Notes: generated by a model not told the origin, from the letters alone. Shown: positions 14,884-23,949, counted from the stretch's first letter. The stretch: DNA of 27,654 bases from Candidatus Aenigmatarchaeota archaeon (GCA_018920255.1 JAHLMR010000008.1:1-27654); one strand, 5' to 3'. Program-made: numbers and translations.

Positions 14884-17502
14884 ATGGTTTATAAATTTCA
14901 AAGTATAGATGAAATATTCAAAGAATATAAAACATCTACATCTGGAATAAGTGATAAGGAAGCAGAAGAAAGAATAAGAAAATATGGAAAAAATGAAATT
15001 AAATTAACAAAAGAAATTACAATATTTCAAATTTTTTTCAATCAATTTAAAAATATTTTACTTATACCATTAATTATAGCTACAATTATATATTTTTTAA
15101 TTGGAGATATAATAGAAAGTATTGTAATTTTTATAATAATTATTTTTATTTTATTAATAGGAACTATTCAAGAATTTCAGGCTGAAAATGCTGTTCGAGC
15201 ATTGAAGAAAATGGAAACTCAATATGCTAGAGTTATAAGAAAAAATCAAAATAAAACAATACCTTCTAACATGCTTGTACCAGGAGATCTAATAGTTATT
15301 AATGCGGGAGATAAAATACCTGCTGATTGTAGAATAATAGAATCATATAATTTAAAAATAAATGAAGCTCCACTCACTGGAGAATCTATACCAGTTTCAA
15401 AAGATAAAAATGGAAAAACAATTGAAGAAACAATATTATATTCTTCTACATATGTTACATCTGGCACTGGAAAAGCAATTGTTATTGCAACAGGAGAAAA
15501 TACTGAATTTGGAAAAATATCAAAATTGCTTAAACCAAAAATAGAGTTAACTCCTCTTCAAAAACAAATAAGAAGTTTAACAATAGATGTTGGAATTATT
15601 GTAGCAACTATTGTTTTAATTTCTGGGGTAATAATGTTTCTTAAAGCTTATCCATTTTTTGATATAATAACAACAACTTCTGCGCTTCTTATAGCAGGGG
15701 TTCCAGAGGCATTACCATTTGTAATGATATTAACATTATCTTTAGGGGTTCTAAAAATGAGTAAAAAGAATTCTATTATAAGAAAAATGATAGCTATAGA
15801 AGCATTAGGTTCTATAAATTATATTTGTACTGATAAAACAGGCACGTTAACTAAAAATGAAATGATTGTTAAAAAAATTTGGCAAAATGGAAAAATTTAT
15901 GAAATAACTGGAAAGGGTTATGAACCATATGGGAAATTTTATTTAAATGAAACAGAAGTTAAAATTGATAATGATTTAAAAATGCTTTTGAGGGCAGGTG
16001 TAGAATGTAATAATGCTATATTAAAAGTTTCTAAAAATAAAATAGAAATACAGGGAGATCCAACTGAAGTTGCAATTCTTGTTGCCGCAAGAAAAGCGGG
16101 AATAAAACCTAAATTAAATCGTATATATGAAATTCCGTTTGAATCTGATAGAAAATTAATGTCTGTAGTATGTAAAATTGGAAATAAAAAAATTATGTTT
16201 ACAAAAGGTGCTTTAGAATCTATTTTGAAAAAATCAAAATGGTATTATAAAAATGGAAATAAAATAAAACTTACACATGAAAAAATTAAAAAAATAATTT
16301 CTGAAAATGAGGAAATAACAAAAGTAGGATTTAGAACATTAGGCATCGCATACTCTGAAATAAAAAATAATGAGAAAAAATATGAAGAAAATAATTTAAT
16401 ATTTCTTGGATTTTTTGCAATGCATGATCCATTAAGAGAAAATATACTTGAATCAATAAGATTATGTAAAAAAGCTGGAATAAAAGTTGTAATGATAACT
16501 GGAGATAACAAAGAAACTGCAAAATCTATTGCAGAGCAACTTGAAATATTAGAAAATAATGGAAAAATATTAACTGGAGATGAACTTGATAATCTATCAG
16601 AAAAAGAATTCTTAAAGATTGTTGAAAAAGTTTCAGTATATGCTAGAGTTACTCCAGAGCATAAATATAAAATTGTTGAAGCTTTGCAGAGAAAAGGAAA
16701 TGTTGTAGCAGTTACTGGCGATGGTATAAACGATGCACCCGCGTTACAAAAGGCAACTATTGGAGTTGCTATGGGAAAAATAGGAACTGATGTTGCAAAA
16801 GAGTCATCAAAAATGATTATTAAAGATGATAATTTTGCAACAATAGTTGAAGCAATAAAAGAAGGGAGAAATATTTATGATAATATTAGAAAATTTACTT
16901 TTTATCTTTTATCTTGTAATTTTACAGAAATTTTATTTGTAGTTTTTGCTATAGTTTTGGAATATCCTCTTCCATTATTAGCATTACAAATAATATGGCT
17001 AAATCTTATTACAGATGAAATTCCAGCAATGGGGTTATCTGTAGATCAACCTCACAAAACAATAATGGAGAGGCCACCAAGAAATCCTAAAGAAAAAATA
17101 ATTAGAAAATCAGATTTTATTATGTTATTTTTATTATCTTCATATATGATGTTTTGCTTAATGAATTTATTTATATTTGAACTTCCTAATGGCATTGAAA
17201 AAGCAAGGACTATAACCCTTGCTACTTTTGCTTTTTTTGAATTATTTAATGCAATAAACTGTAGAAATTTAGAAGAATCTATTTTTAAAATTGGATTATT
17301 TAAAAATAAACAATTAATTTTTGCTATATTAGCATCTTTAATTTCACTTATTCTTATAATTTATATTCCATCATTACAAATTGCATTTAAAACTACTCCG
17401 CTTAATATTCAAGATTGGATAGTTATAATATTACTATCAATTTCAATAATTCCTTTCTTTGAAATAATAAAACTATTCAAAAGAAGAATTTTAAAAATAT
17501 AA
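14884..17502 (+). CDS. P2A-type calcium-transporting ATPase
   Basis: 872 residues. N-terminal cation-ATPase domain, actuator motif TGES at 165-168, phosphorylation site ICTDKTGTLT with Asp317, nucleotide-binding domain, and hinge GDGINDAP at 612-619. Helix M4 has PEALP at 274-278 (Glu275), M5 has Asn679 and Glu682, and M6 has Asn707, Thr710 and Asp711. These match SERCA Ca2+ ligands Glu309, Asn768, Glu771, Asn796, Thr799 and Asp800 with the same internal spacing, so Ca2+ (or Mn2+) export is likely. Proton pumps of the P3 type lack this set. Ten membrane segments can be drawn. The start is leaderless by context. The next gene on the strand begins 17 bp downstream. Confidence 0.93.
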   Translation: MVYKFQSIDEIFKEYKTSTSGISDKEAEERIRKYGKNEIKLTKEITIFQIFFNQFKNILLIPLIIATIIYFLIGDIIESIVIFIIIIFILLIGTIQEFQAENAVRALKKMETQYARVIRKNQNKTIPSNMLVPGDLIVINAGDKIPADCRIIESYNLKINEAPLTGESIPVSKDKNGKTIEETILYSSTYVTSGTGKAIVIATGENTEFGKISKLLKPKIELTPLQKQIRSLTIDVGIIVATIVLISGVIMFLKAYPFFDIITTTSALLIAGVPEALPFVMILTLSLGVLKMSKKNSIIRKMIAIEALGSINYICTDKTGTLTKNEMIVKKIWQNGKIYEITGKGYEPYGKFYLNETEVKIDNDLKMLLRAGVECNNAILKVSKNKIEIQGDPTEVAILVAARKAGIKPKLNRIYEIPFESDRKLMSVVCKIGNKKIMFTKGALESILKKSKWYYKNGNKIKLTHEKIKKIISENEEITKVGFRTLGIAYSEIKNNEKKYEENNLIFLGFFAMHDPLRENILESIRLCKKAGIKVVMITGDNKETAKSIAEQLEILENNGKILTGDELDNLSEKEFLKIVEKVSVYARVTPEHKYKIVEALQRKGNVVAVTGDGINDAPALQKATIGVAMGKIGTDVAKESSKMIIKDDNFATIVEAIKEGRNIYDNIRKFTFYLLSCNFTEILFVVFAIVLEYPLPLLALQIIWLNLITDEIPAMGLSVDQPHKTIMERPPRNPKEKIIRKSDFIMLFLLSSYMMFCLMNLFIFELPNGIEKARTITLATFAFFELFNAINCRNLEESIFKIGLFKNKQLIFAILASLISLILIIYIPSLQIAFKTTPLNIQDWIVIILLSISIIPFFEIIKLFKRRILKI

Positions 17503-17519
17503 AAAATAATTTAAATTTT

Positions 17520-18152
17520 ATGGGTAAAAAAAATAAAAATGTTGAAATGAGAATTGAAAGAGAAATAAAAAAATCTGAAAGAAAAATAAAAGAGGAAATT
17601 GAAAGAGAAATAAGATATATTGAAATTAAATATGGTAATTTAATTTTATTTTTGCTTGCTTTAATAGTTGCATATATTTTTTTAGAACCTGAATATTTTG
17701 AATTAATTAAAAGTTTTATTTATGAAATGAAAGAGTATGGTATCATTGGTATATTTATATCTGGTGGTTTTTATACTTTATCTGCTACCAGTCCTATTGC
17801 TACTATAGTAATTTATATTTTTGGAAAATTTTATTCTCCATTTTTAATAGCCTTAGTAGGTGCAACTGGATCTGTTATTGTTGATTATTTTATTTTTATT
17901 TATTCTAAAAAATTTTTAAAATTTGAAATAAGAAAAATAAAAATAAGAAAAATTTCAACAGATAATATTATAATAAAAAAATTGTCTCCAATTATTGCAT
18001 TTTTTATTTTTGCTTCTCCGCTTCCAGATGAATTAGCATCAATATTTTTAGAAAAAATGAATTATGATAAAAGAAAATTCTTTTTAATTTCATATATTTC
18101 AAATTTTTTTGGAATACTTTTTATTAGTACATGCGGAGCATATTTCTTATAA
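17520..18152 (+). CDS. VTT/DedA-like membrane protein with charged N-terminal helix
   Basis: 210 residues. Residues 1-40 are a highly charged helix (repeated Glu-Arg-Glu-Ile and Lys), likely cytoplasmic. Membrane segments follow at about 42-60, 72-92, 97-112, 115-135 and 155-210. GGFYTLSATSPIATIVIYIFG, then LIALVGATGSVIVDYFIF, and FIFASPLPDELASIFL near 165-180, recall SNARE-associated/VTT (DedA) proteins, which have reentrant loops and a late Pro-containing motif. The match is by eye and partial. It directly follows the Ca2+ ATPase (17 bp) and ends 2 bp from the convergent stop at 18155. Confidence 0.5.
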   Translation: MGKKNKNVEMRIEREIKKSERKIKEEIEREIRYIEIKYGNLILFLLALIVAYIFLEPEYFELIKSFIYEMKEYGIIGIFISGGFYTLSATSPIATIVIYIFGKFYSPFLIALVGATGSVIVDYFIFIYSKKFLKFEIRKIKIRKISTDNIIIKKLSPIIAFFIFASPLPDELASIFLEKMNYDKRKFFLISYISNFFGILFISTCGAYFL

Positions 18153-18154
18153 AT

Positions 18155-19135
18155 TTATTTAATTTTAGCGCAAATTAAATATATATACATCGAATGTTTA
18201 TTTGAAGTATTATTCCAATCGCATACCCAACCATTTTCACCTAAAGGAGCAGAATTAATTAAATTACCATTATTAACAAATGTACATCCTCCAGATAAAA
18301 TTTTATATCCATCTGGACAATATCCAGTAATCCTATCAATATCATAAATAGCATTACCAGAAACATCATTTCTACTCTTTACACAATACATTTTTTCATA
18401 ATAACAAATTATATATGCATTTATATATCCTATATCTGTATAGCCCCCAACAGTTAAGTTTTCTGTAATATTAACATTTCCCCTAACATCTAAAGCTTGT
18501 TGCGGGTTTGCTATTCCTATACCCACGTTTCCACCAAAATAAGATTTTCCTCTCTCTACATATAAACCATAATTTTCACTTAATGTTGCATTTCCATATA
18601 ATCCGTAATATCCTTCTCCATAAACCCCTATTCCTTTTTGATTTCCTCTATAAATTCCTGAAATAGCAGTTAAAACATTTGTAGCAAGAACAACAACAGG
18701 ATAATTCGTTGGCATTAAATTTTTAGAAGAAAAAGCATAACCAGCAGATGTTATATTATATCTTGGTTTAAAAACTTCTACAGTTCTCATTTGTCTACTT
18801 GTAAAATTTATTTCAAGATAATATGGTTTATCCCAATTAAGGTTTATTGGATTATTTTTTCCTAATATAATATTAACTATTCCATTCTCATCAACATAAA
18901 TATTTTCTTGAGTTTCACTCCAAAGTAGATTTCCCTTTTCTGGAGCATCATAAATAGAAAAACCAAAAGTATAAAATCCCTTTGGAATTGGAAAACCTGT
19001 TTTGTCTGCTAATCTTCCTTGTAATGTTATTTGTTGTGGTATCCCTGCAAAAATAGAAAAAGAAAGATAAATTAAAATTAATAAAAGAATTCCAAAAATT
19101 AAATATGTATTTAAATGAGGCTTCTTTTTATTCAT
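18155..19135 (-). CDS. N-terminally anchored surface protein with fibre-like repeats
   Basis: 326 residues. A Lys-rich start (MNKKK) and a hydrophobic segment at about 11-31 make an uncleaved anchor or signal. Residues 33-130 form a beta domain that begins PQQITLQGRLADKTGFPIPKG and contains NGIVNIILG, a pattern common in secreted proteins of uncultured archaea and bacteria. Residues 165-225 hold YG/YGLY repeats and GNVGIGIANPQQALDVRGNV, which matches the tail-fibre-like beta segment often written GIGTTNPxxxLDVxG. The C-terminal part has six Cys (CYYEKMYC, CPDGYKILSGGC, WVCDW, LICAK), probably disulfide-bonded outside the cell. It may bind glycans or other cells, which is inference. No chaperone-peptidase catalytic Ser-Lys region is apparent. 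Confidence 0.7.
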   Translation of the reverse strand: MNKKKPHLNTYLIFGILLLILIYLSFSIFAGIPQQITLQGRLADKTGFPIPKGFYTFGFSIYDAPEKGNLLWSETQENIYVDENGIVNIILGKNNPINLNWDKPYYLEINFTSRQMRTVEVFKPRYNITSAGYAFSSKNLMPTNYPVVVLATNVLTAISGIYRGNQKGIGVYGEGYYGLYGNATLSENYGLYVERGKSYFGGNVGIGIANPQQALDVRGNVNITENLTVGGYTDIGYINAYIICYYEKMYCVKSRNDVSGNAIYDIDRITGYCPDGYKILSGGCTFVNNGNLINSAPLGENGWVCDWNNTSNKHSMYIYLICAKIK

Positions 19136-19208
19136 AAATAATAAAATAAAATGGATAAATATAAAGATTTCTCTTAATTTTATAAATTAAAAAACTTATT
19201 ATTTTTCT

Positions 19209-20042
19209 ATGAAAGAAAGCATAGAAGAAATAATTGAAAAAATAAAAAATCTTGAAATTCAAGGTGCAAATGAAATTGCATTAGCGGCATTAAATTTTTT
19301 AAAAGAATATGCAAAAGAAAATGGAATAGATAAAAATTTTTTCAAGAGTGCAGATGTGCTTGAAAAAGTAAGGCCTACAGCTGTTGTACTTCATAATTGT
19401 ATTGAATCTATTAAACAAAAACCTGAAATAAAAACTATAAATAATTTAATTTCACAAATTCAAACCTCAACAGAAAAAATAGCAAAAAATTCTGTAAAAA
19501 TTATTAAAGAAGGTTCTACTATTCTCACTCATTGTCATAGTGGTGTTGCAATTGCAAGTATTAAGGAAGCATGTAAAAATAAAACTGGAATAAAAGTTTA
19601 TGCAACAGAAACAGAACCAAAACATCAAGGTATTAAAACAGTTAAAGAGTTAGCAGAGGCAGGTATAGATGTAACTCTTATTACAGATAATGCAGTTGGG
19701 TTTTTTATGCCAAAAATAGATTTAGTTTTAGTGGGTAGTGATGCTATGAGAAAAGAAGGAAATATAAACAAAATAGGATCCTATACTATTGCATTAGTTG
19801 CAAAGTCACATAATGTTCCTTATTATGTTGTTGGAAGTATTTTAAAATTAGATAATAGAAAAAGCTTTGAAATAGAAGAAAGACCTATTTATGAAGTATA
19901 TTCTGATGTATCTAAACTAAAAGGAGTGAAAATAAGAAATCCAGCTTTTGATTTAACTCCTTGGAAATATATTAAAAGGGTTATAACAGAATATGGTATT
20001 ATGACTCCTAGAAATTTAATAAAGCTTTTAAATAAAAAATAA
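19209..20042 (+). CDS. Ribose-1,5-bisphosphate isomerase (eIF2B-alpha-like)
   Basis: 277 residues. Converts ribose-1,5-bisphosphate to ribulose-1,5-bisphosphate in the archaeal AMP/NMP salvage pathway. The Rossmann-like C-terminal half contains THCHSG with Cys109 and LVLVGSDAM with Asp178. The 69-residue distance equals that between the catalytic Cys133 and Asp202 of the Thermococcus enzyme, which argues against translation factor eIF2B-alpha or MtnA (THCNAG/GADR). KVYATETEPKHQG and DNAVGFFMPKIDLV are further family blocks. The protein is shorter at the N-terminus than the roughly 320-residue Thermococcus form. TATA-like TTATAAATT lies about 25-30 nt before the ATG. It heads a run of four plus-strand genes that includes AMP phosphorylase. 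Confidence 0.9.
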   Translation: MKESIEEIIEKIKNLEIQGANEIALAALNFLKEYAKENGIDKNFFKSADVLEKVRPTAVVLHNCIESIKQKPEIKTINNLISQIQTSTEKIAKNSVKIIKEGSTILTHCHSGVAIASIKEACKNKTGIKVYATETEPKHQGIKTVKELAEAGIDVTLITDNAVGFFMPKIDLVLVGSDAMRKEGNINKIGSYTIALVAKSHNVPYYVVGSILKLDNRKSFEIEERPIYEVYSDVSKLKGVKIRNPAFDLTPWKYIKRVITEYGIMTPRNLIKLLNKK

Positions 20043-20055
20043 CAAACTGATAATT

Positions 20056-20412
20056 ATGGAGAAGGAAAGAAATATTCTAAAACCAAAAACATGGAATAAA
20101 TATGATTGGATTTCTTTAATAATTATGATAATTATTTTTATTTCAATTACAATATTTGTTAATATGCCTAAAAATGGTTGTGAAATAGCAAGACCTGGAT
20201 ATAAGTGTGAATCTGCTTGGAATGTTATGAAAGAAAATTGTATTTATTGGGGCAATTGGTCTTGTGACTCTTCAAAGGATATTAGTTTACCTCAAATAGA
20301 ATGGTACATTTTAAATTTATGTCAAATTCATAATAGATATCATGAAAATAAATTAGATTGTAATAATTTGAAAGCAGCATGTAATATTGTAACTGAAAAA
20401 AATATTTGTTAG
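20056..20412 (+). CDS. Cys-rich single-pass membrane protein, unknown function
   Basis: 118 residues. A basic N-terminus, one membrane helix at about 19-36, then an extracellular-type domain with eight Cys (42, 51, 62, 70, 89, 102, 109, 118), Trp and Tyr residues and an NWS sequon. The even number and positions suit four disulfides outside the membrane. No family recognised. It begins 13 bp after the isomerase and ends 10 bp before AMP phosphorylase, so it is in the same transcription unit as two soluble nucleotide-salvage enzymes. Whether it has any link to nucleotide uptake or salvage cannot be told from the sequence. Confidence 0.65.
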   Translation: MEKERNILKPKTWNKYDWISLIIMIIIFISITIFVNMPKNGCEIARPGYKCESAWNVMKENCIYWGNWSCDSSKDISLPQIEWYILNLCQIHNRYHENKLDCNNLKAACNIVTEKNIC

Positions 20413-20416
20413 GTGA
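20411..20416 (+). promoter_or_regulatory. AGGTGA ribosome-binding site for TTG start of AMP phosphorylase
   Basis: AGGTGA, with TTG beginning 10 nt after the G of GTGA. Complementary to the archaeal 16S rRNA 3' end. Confidence 0.75.
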
Positions 20417-20422
20417 ATTAAA

Positions 20423-21973
20423 TTGAAGTTATTAGCAAAACCATTTGGATTTGAAACGGGAGGAAAACCTGTAGTTATTTTAAATAAATCTGATGCTGAA
20501 ACATTGGGTGTTCATGCATTAGAAAGAGTTTTAGTATCAGCAAAAGAAAAATCCATAATTGCTATTGTAGATATAAGTTCACAATTTTGTTTACCAGGAG
20601 AAATTGGAATTTCTGAGGAAATTAAAACAGCACTTAACGTTAAACTTGGTGATACTTTAAATGTAAAAATTGCACCTGCTCCAGAATCTGTTGAATTTAT
20701 AAGACAAAAAATTTCTGGGTTAAGATTAGATGCGCATCAAATGTATGCAATTGTTAAAGATATTGTTGAAAAACATCTTTCAGATATAGAAATGTCTGCA
20801 TTTGTTACATCTCTTTGTTTTCATGGCTTAAGTTTAGATGAAGCTTATCACTTATCTGAAGCAATGTTTTTGACTGGAAAAAAATTAGAAATAAAAGGAA
20901 GAACAATTGTTGATAAACATAGTATTGGTGGTATTCCTGGAGATAAAACAAGTTTACTTGTTGTACCAATTATTGCAGCAGCTGGTTTAACAATTCCAAA
21001 AACATCTTCCAGAGCAATAACGTCTCCTGCAGGAACTGCAGATAGAATGGAAGTTTTAGCACCAGTATCGCATACAGCTGAAGAAATTAAAAAAATAGTT
21101 AAAAAAACAAATGGTTGTTTAGTTTGGGGTGGAGCTTTAGATCTAGCTCCTGCTGATGATTCTTTAATTAAAATTGAATTTCCTCTAGGAATAGATCCTT
21201 TGTTACTGCCTTCAATAATGTCTAAAAAAAGATCTGTTGGTGCAAATTTTTTAGTTATAGATATTCCTACAGGAAGGGGGGCAAAAATAAAAACTACTGG
21301 AGAAGCTAATAATTTAGCTCAACAGTTTATTGCTTTGGGGCATAAAATGAATATTACAGTTCAATGTGCAGCAACATTTGGTGAACAACCTTTAGGATAT
21401 GCTGTTGGTCCAGCTTTAGAGGCTCAAGAAGCTCTTAATACTCTTATTGGAAATTATTCCTCAGAAGTTTTAGAAAAAGCAACACACATTGCTGGGATGT
21501 TATTAGAGTTAACTGGAAAAGTAAGAAATGGAAAGGAAATTGCCATGAATATTATAAAATCAAAAAAAGCTGAAAGAAAAATGAGGGAAATAATTGCTGA
21601 ACAAGGTGGAAATGAAAAGATAAAACCAGAAGATATTCCTGTTGGTTCGAAGTTTGTTGATATAAAATCTGAAAAGGATGGGAGAGTTTTTTGGATTAAA
21701 AATTCAGATATAGTTTTAATTGCAAGAGAAGCTGGTGCACCAAAAGATGCTGGTGCAGGAATAAGATTTTTTGTAAAAATGGGGGATCCAGTAAAAAAAG
21801 GTCAAACTATAATGAGAATATATTCTAATAATTCTCAAAATCTTGAAACTGCATTGAAGCTTGCTGAAAATCTTGAACCTATAATAATAGGAAAGAAATA
21901 TGAAGAAAAAATGTTAATAGAAAAAATACCTTCAAAAATACCTCATAAAAAATTTGTTATAATAGAGAGATGA
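20423..21973 (+). CDS. deoA: AMP phosphorylase
   Basis: 516 residues, close to the roughly 503 of the Thermococcus enzyme. Phosphorolyses AMP (and CMP, UMP) to base and ribose-1,5-bisphosphate. An N-terminal domain of about 85 residues, specific to archaeal AMP phosphorylases, precedes the thymidine-phosphorylase-like core: MYAIVKDIV, DKHSIGGIPGDKTSL, SSRAITSPAGTADRMEVL, ADDSLIKIEFPLGID and GAPKDAGAGI near the C-terminus. The start is TTG at 20423, selected because AGGTGA lies at 20411-20416 and no in-frame ATG fits the conserved MKLLAKPFGFETGGKPV beginning. Its stop overlaps the next gene's start as ATGA (21970-21973), implying translational coupling with phosphoglycerate mutase. Confidence 0.94.
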   Translation: MKLLAKPFGFETGGKPVVILNKSDAETLGVHALERVLVSAKEKSIIAIVDISSQFCLPGEIGISEEIKTALNVKLGDTLNVKIAPAPESVEFIRQKISGLRLDAHQMYAIVKDIVEKHLSDIEMSAFVTSLCFHGLSLDEAYHLSEAMFLTGKKLEIKGRTIVDKHSIGGIPGDKTSLLVVPIIAAAGLTIPKTSSRAITSPAGTADRMEVLAPVSHTAEEIKKIVKKTNGCLVWGGALDLAPADDSLIKIEFPLGIDPLLLPSIMSKKRSVGANFLVIDIPTGRGAKIKTTGEANNLAQQFIALGHKMNITVQCAATFGEQPLGYAVGPALEAQEALNTLIGNYSSEVLEKATHIAGMLLELTGKVRNGKEIAMNIIKSKKAERKMREIIAEQGGNEKIKPEDIPVGSKFVDIKSEKDGRVFWIKNSDIVLIAREAGAPKDAGAGIRFFVKMGDPVKKGQTIMRIYSNNSQNLETALKLAENLEPIIIGKKYEEKMLIEKIPSKIPHKKFVIIER

Positions 21974-23232
21974 AAATGAAAAAAATTTTATTTATTATTT
22001 TAGATGGGGCTGCAGATAAGGAAAGAAGTGCTTATAGATTTGCTAATAAGCCAAATTTAGATCATTTAGCAAAAGAAGGATTTTGTGGAATGATAAATAA
22101 TGAATTGGGTGGACATCCTGATTCTGGAATATCTATTTGGAATTTATTAGGATATAAAAAAGAAGAATACCCTGGAAGAGGATATTTAGAGGCATTAGGA
22201 ATAAATCTTCAACCATCTAAAAATGATATTTGTATACGTGGAAATTTTGCAACAGTAAAAGAAAACTTAATCAAAGATATTTCTGGAGAATATAAACAAA
22301 ATTTAATTGTAATAGATAGAAGAGCAGGAAGAGATGAAACAGGACTTGAAGAAATTGTAAAAGATTTGAATAAAGAAAAAGATTTAAAATATATTGAAGG
22401 AATAAGATTTGATGTATATAAATCTATTGGACATAGAGTTGTAATTGTAATTAAAGATTCTGCATCTCAAGATATTACAGATTCTGATCCTGGTGATAAT
22501 AATCTTCCTATTTTAGAAGTAAAACCAAAAATAAAAAACGATAAAGCAATAAAAACTGCACGTGCAGTTAACAAATGGCTTTATGGAGTATATAATTTTT
22601 TAAAAAAACATCCTATAAATAGAAGAAGAGAAATTCCTGCAAATTATATACTAACAAGAGGTTCTGGATCTGCTAAATATATAAAAGAAATGAAAATAAA
22701 ATATGGATTAAAGGGAGCAGTAATTACAGGTTCTCCTGTTGTTAAAGGAATTGGGAGAGCTTTAGGAATGAATGTACTTGAAGTTGAAGGTGCAACAGGA
22801 AAGTTAGAAACAAATTTAGAAGGAAAAATTGCAAAAGCAGTAGCAGCATTATCAAATTATGATTTGGTCGTGCTTCATGTTTTGGCACCAGACATTGCAG
22901 CACACGATAAAATATTAGATAAAAAAATAAAAATTATTGAAAAAATAGATGAAAAATGGTTTAAACTTATTTTAAATAAATTAGATTTTAATGAAACGGC
23001 TGTTGTTATAACTTCTGATCATATAACTGATGTTTGGTCTGGACTTCATTTACCTGGAAAAATGCCTTTTGTAATTTATACAAATGGAATTAAAAAAAAT
23101 GGGATTAATAAATTTGATGAAGTAAGTTGTAGTTTTGGTCCTGTTATAGAAATAGAAGATTTTTTTGAAGAAGTTTTAGATAAAACACAGGAAAAGGAAG
23201 AAATAGAAGGTGAATTAAAGTTTATTGAATAA
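21970..23232 (+). CDS. apgM: 2,3-bisphosphoglycerate-independent phosphoglycerate mutase (archaeal type)
   Basis: 420 residues, alkaline-phosphatase superfamily. Interconverts 3- and 2-phosphoglycerate. The metal site is assembled from ILFIILDGAADK (Asp), VLHVLAPDIAAHD, VITSDH and HLPGKMPF. The nucleophilic Ser lies in GGHPDSGISIWNLLGY, in place of the more usual SDTAxxSLLGY. Other family blocks: PGRGYLEALGI, RGNFATV, DRRAGRDETG, GHRVVIV, SDPGDNNLP, LTRGSG and VEGATGKLETNLEGK. Start is ATG at 21970 overlapping the AMP phosphorylase stop (ATGA); ATG at 21976 is an alternative. It is placed last in the salvage cluster, where it can take 3-phosphoglycerate made by RuBisCO into lower glycolysis. 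Confidence 0.93.
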   Translation: MKMKKILFIILDGAADKERSAYRFANKPNLDHLAKEGFCGMINNELGGHPDSGISIWNLLGYKKEEYPGRGYLEALGINLQPSKNDICIRGNFATVKENLIKDISGEYKQNLIVIDRRAGRDETGLEEIVKDLNKEKDLKYIEGIRFDVYKSIGHRVVIVIKDSASQDITDSDPGDNNLPILEVKPKIKNDKAIKTARAVNKWLYGVYNFLKKHPINRRREIPANYILTRGSGSAKYIKEMKIKYGLKGAVITGSPVVKGIGRALGMNVLEVEGATGKLETNLEGKIAKAVAALSNYDLVVLHVLAPDIAAHDKILDKKIKIIEKIDEKWFKLILNKLDFNETAVVITSDHITDVWSGLHLPGKMPFVIYTNGIKKNGINKFDEVSCSFGPVIEIEDFFEEVLDKTQEKEEIEGELKFIE

Positions 23233-23949
23233 TTAAACTATTTCAACTCCGTTTGTAATAATTTTTCCTGAAAGTTTCTTTTTATTTGTTTCTATTATTT
23301 TTTCTGGAATAGATGTTGCAGATTCAAATGCTCTTGGAATATCTAATCCTAATAAATTTGCAATTGAAATTAATTCTCTCCCATCTCTCATTTCCCACTT
23401 ACTATGTGCACCAGAACAAACTATTAATGGCACATTAAATTTTTGTGTTAATTCTGCATTTATTGACATATAATGTAATATATTTGCTCTTATTTTTCTA
23501 TAAGATGTTAATATCTGTCTTAAATTTATTTCAATTGCAACATTATTTTCAGCAGCAGCATTTAAACATGTTTCATCTAAACCATTATCATGTCTATTAA
23601 GTTCTGGGTGAGCTAAAATATCTACCCTACTATCTTCGCATGCTGCTCTATTTATTTGATAATCTCCTCCGGCAACAATTACTAATGGTACTAAATTTCT
23701 AACTTTATCTATTTTTTGCTTCATTTCTTGTGGGGTTTGTGCTGTTATATAAACACCTTGAATTACTTCTACATTACTTTTAATTTCAGAAATTGCTTTT
23801 TTTATTTCATTTAATTTTTCTAAACTTTCAAAATTATCAGTAATAGCTATACAAGATAATCCTAATTTTTCTGCTATTTCAACTATTTCATTTGGAGTAC
23901 TATCTCCAACTGAAAACTTGCTATGTATATGCAAATCATAAAATTTCAT
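23233..23949 (-). CDS. rnp3: RNase P protein component 3 (Rpp30/Rnp3)
   Basis: 238 residues from the chosen ATG. A TIM-barrel PHP-like protein of the archaeal RNase P holoenzyme, which pairs with Pop5/Rpp21/Rpp29 on the RNA and matures tRNA 5' ends. Seen: FYDLHIHSKFS at the N-terminus, LGLSCIAITDNF, VDILAHPELN, CLNAAAENNVAIEINLRQIL, VPLIVCSGAHSKWEMR and RELISIANLLGLD, all in family order. The PHP metal residues are partly kept, although the subunit is structural in known RNase P. An in-frame GTG at 23958 lies within a GTGA element exactly 9 nt before the ATG at 23949, so the ATG is preferred. Its stop is directly adjacent to the convergent mutase gene. Confidence 0.9.
   Translation of the reverse strand: MKFYDLHIHSKFSVGDSTPNEIVEIAEKLGLSCIAITDNFESLEKLNEIKKAISEIKSNVEVIQGVYITAQTPQEMKQKIDKVRNLVPLVIVAGGDYQINRAACEDSRVDILAHPELNRHDNGLDETCLNAAAENNVAIEINLRQILTSYRKIRANILHYMSINAELTQKFNVPLIVCSGAHSKWEMRDGRELISIANLLGLDIPRAFESATSIPEKIIETNKKKLSGKIITNGVEIV

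Noticed and set aside
15246-16522. Several minus-strand and alternative-frame open stretches inside the P-type ATPase
   Set aside because: The ATPase frame carries all catalytic motifs; the others have no conserved features.
21640-21670. GGTTCGAA-like string resembling a tRNA T-arm
   Set aside because: It is inside AMP phosphorylase coding sequence, with no acceptor stem or anticodon arm around it.
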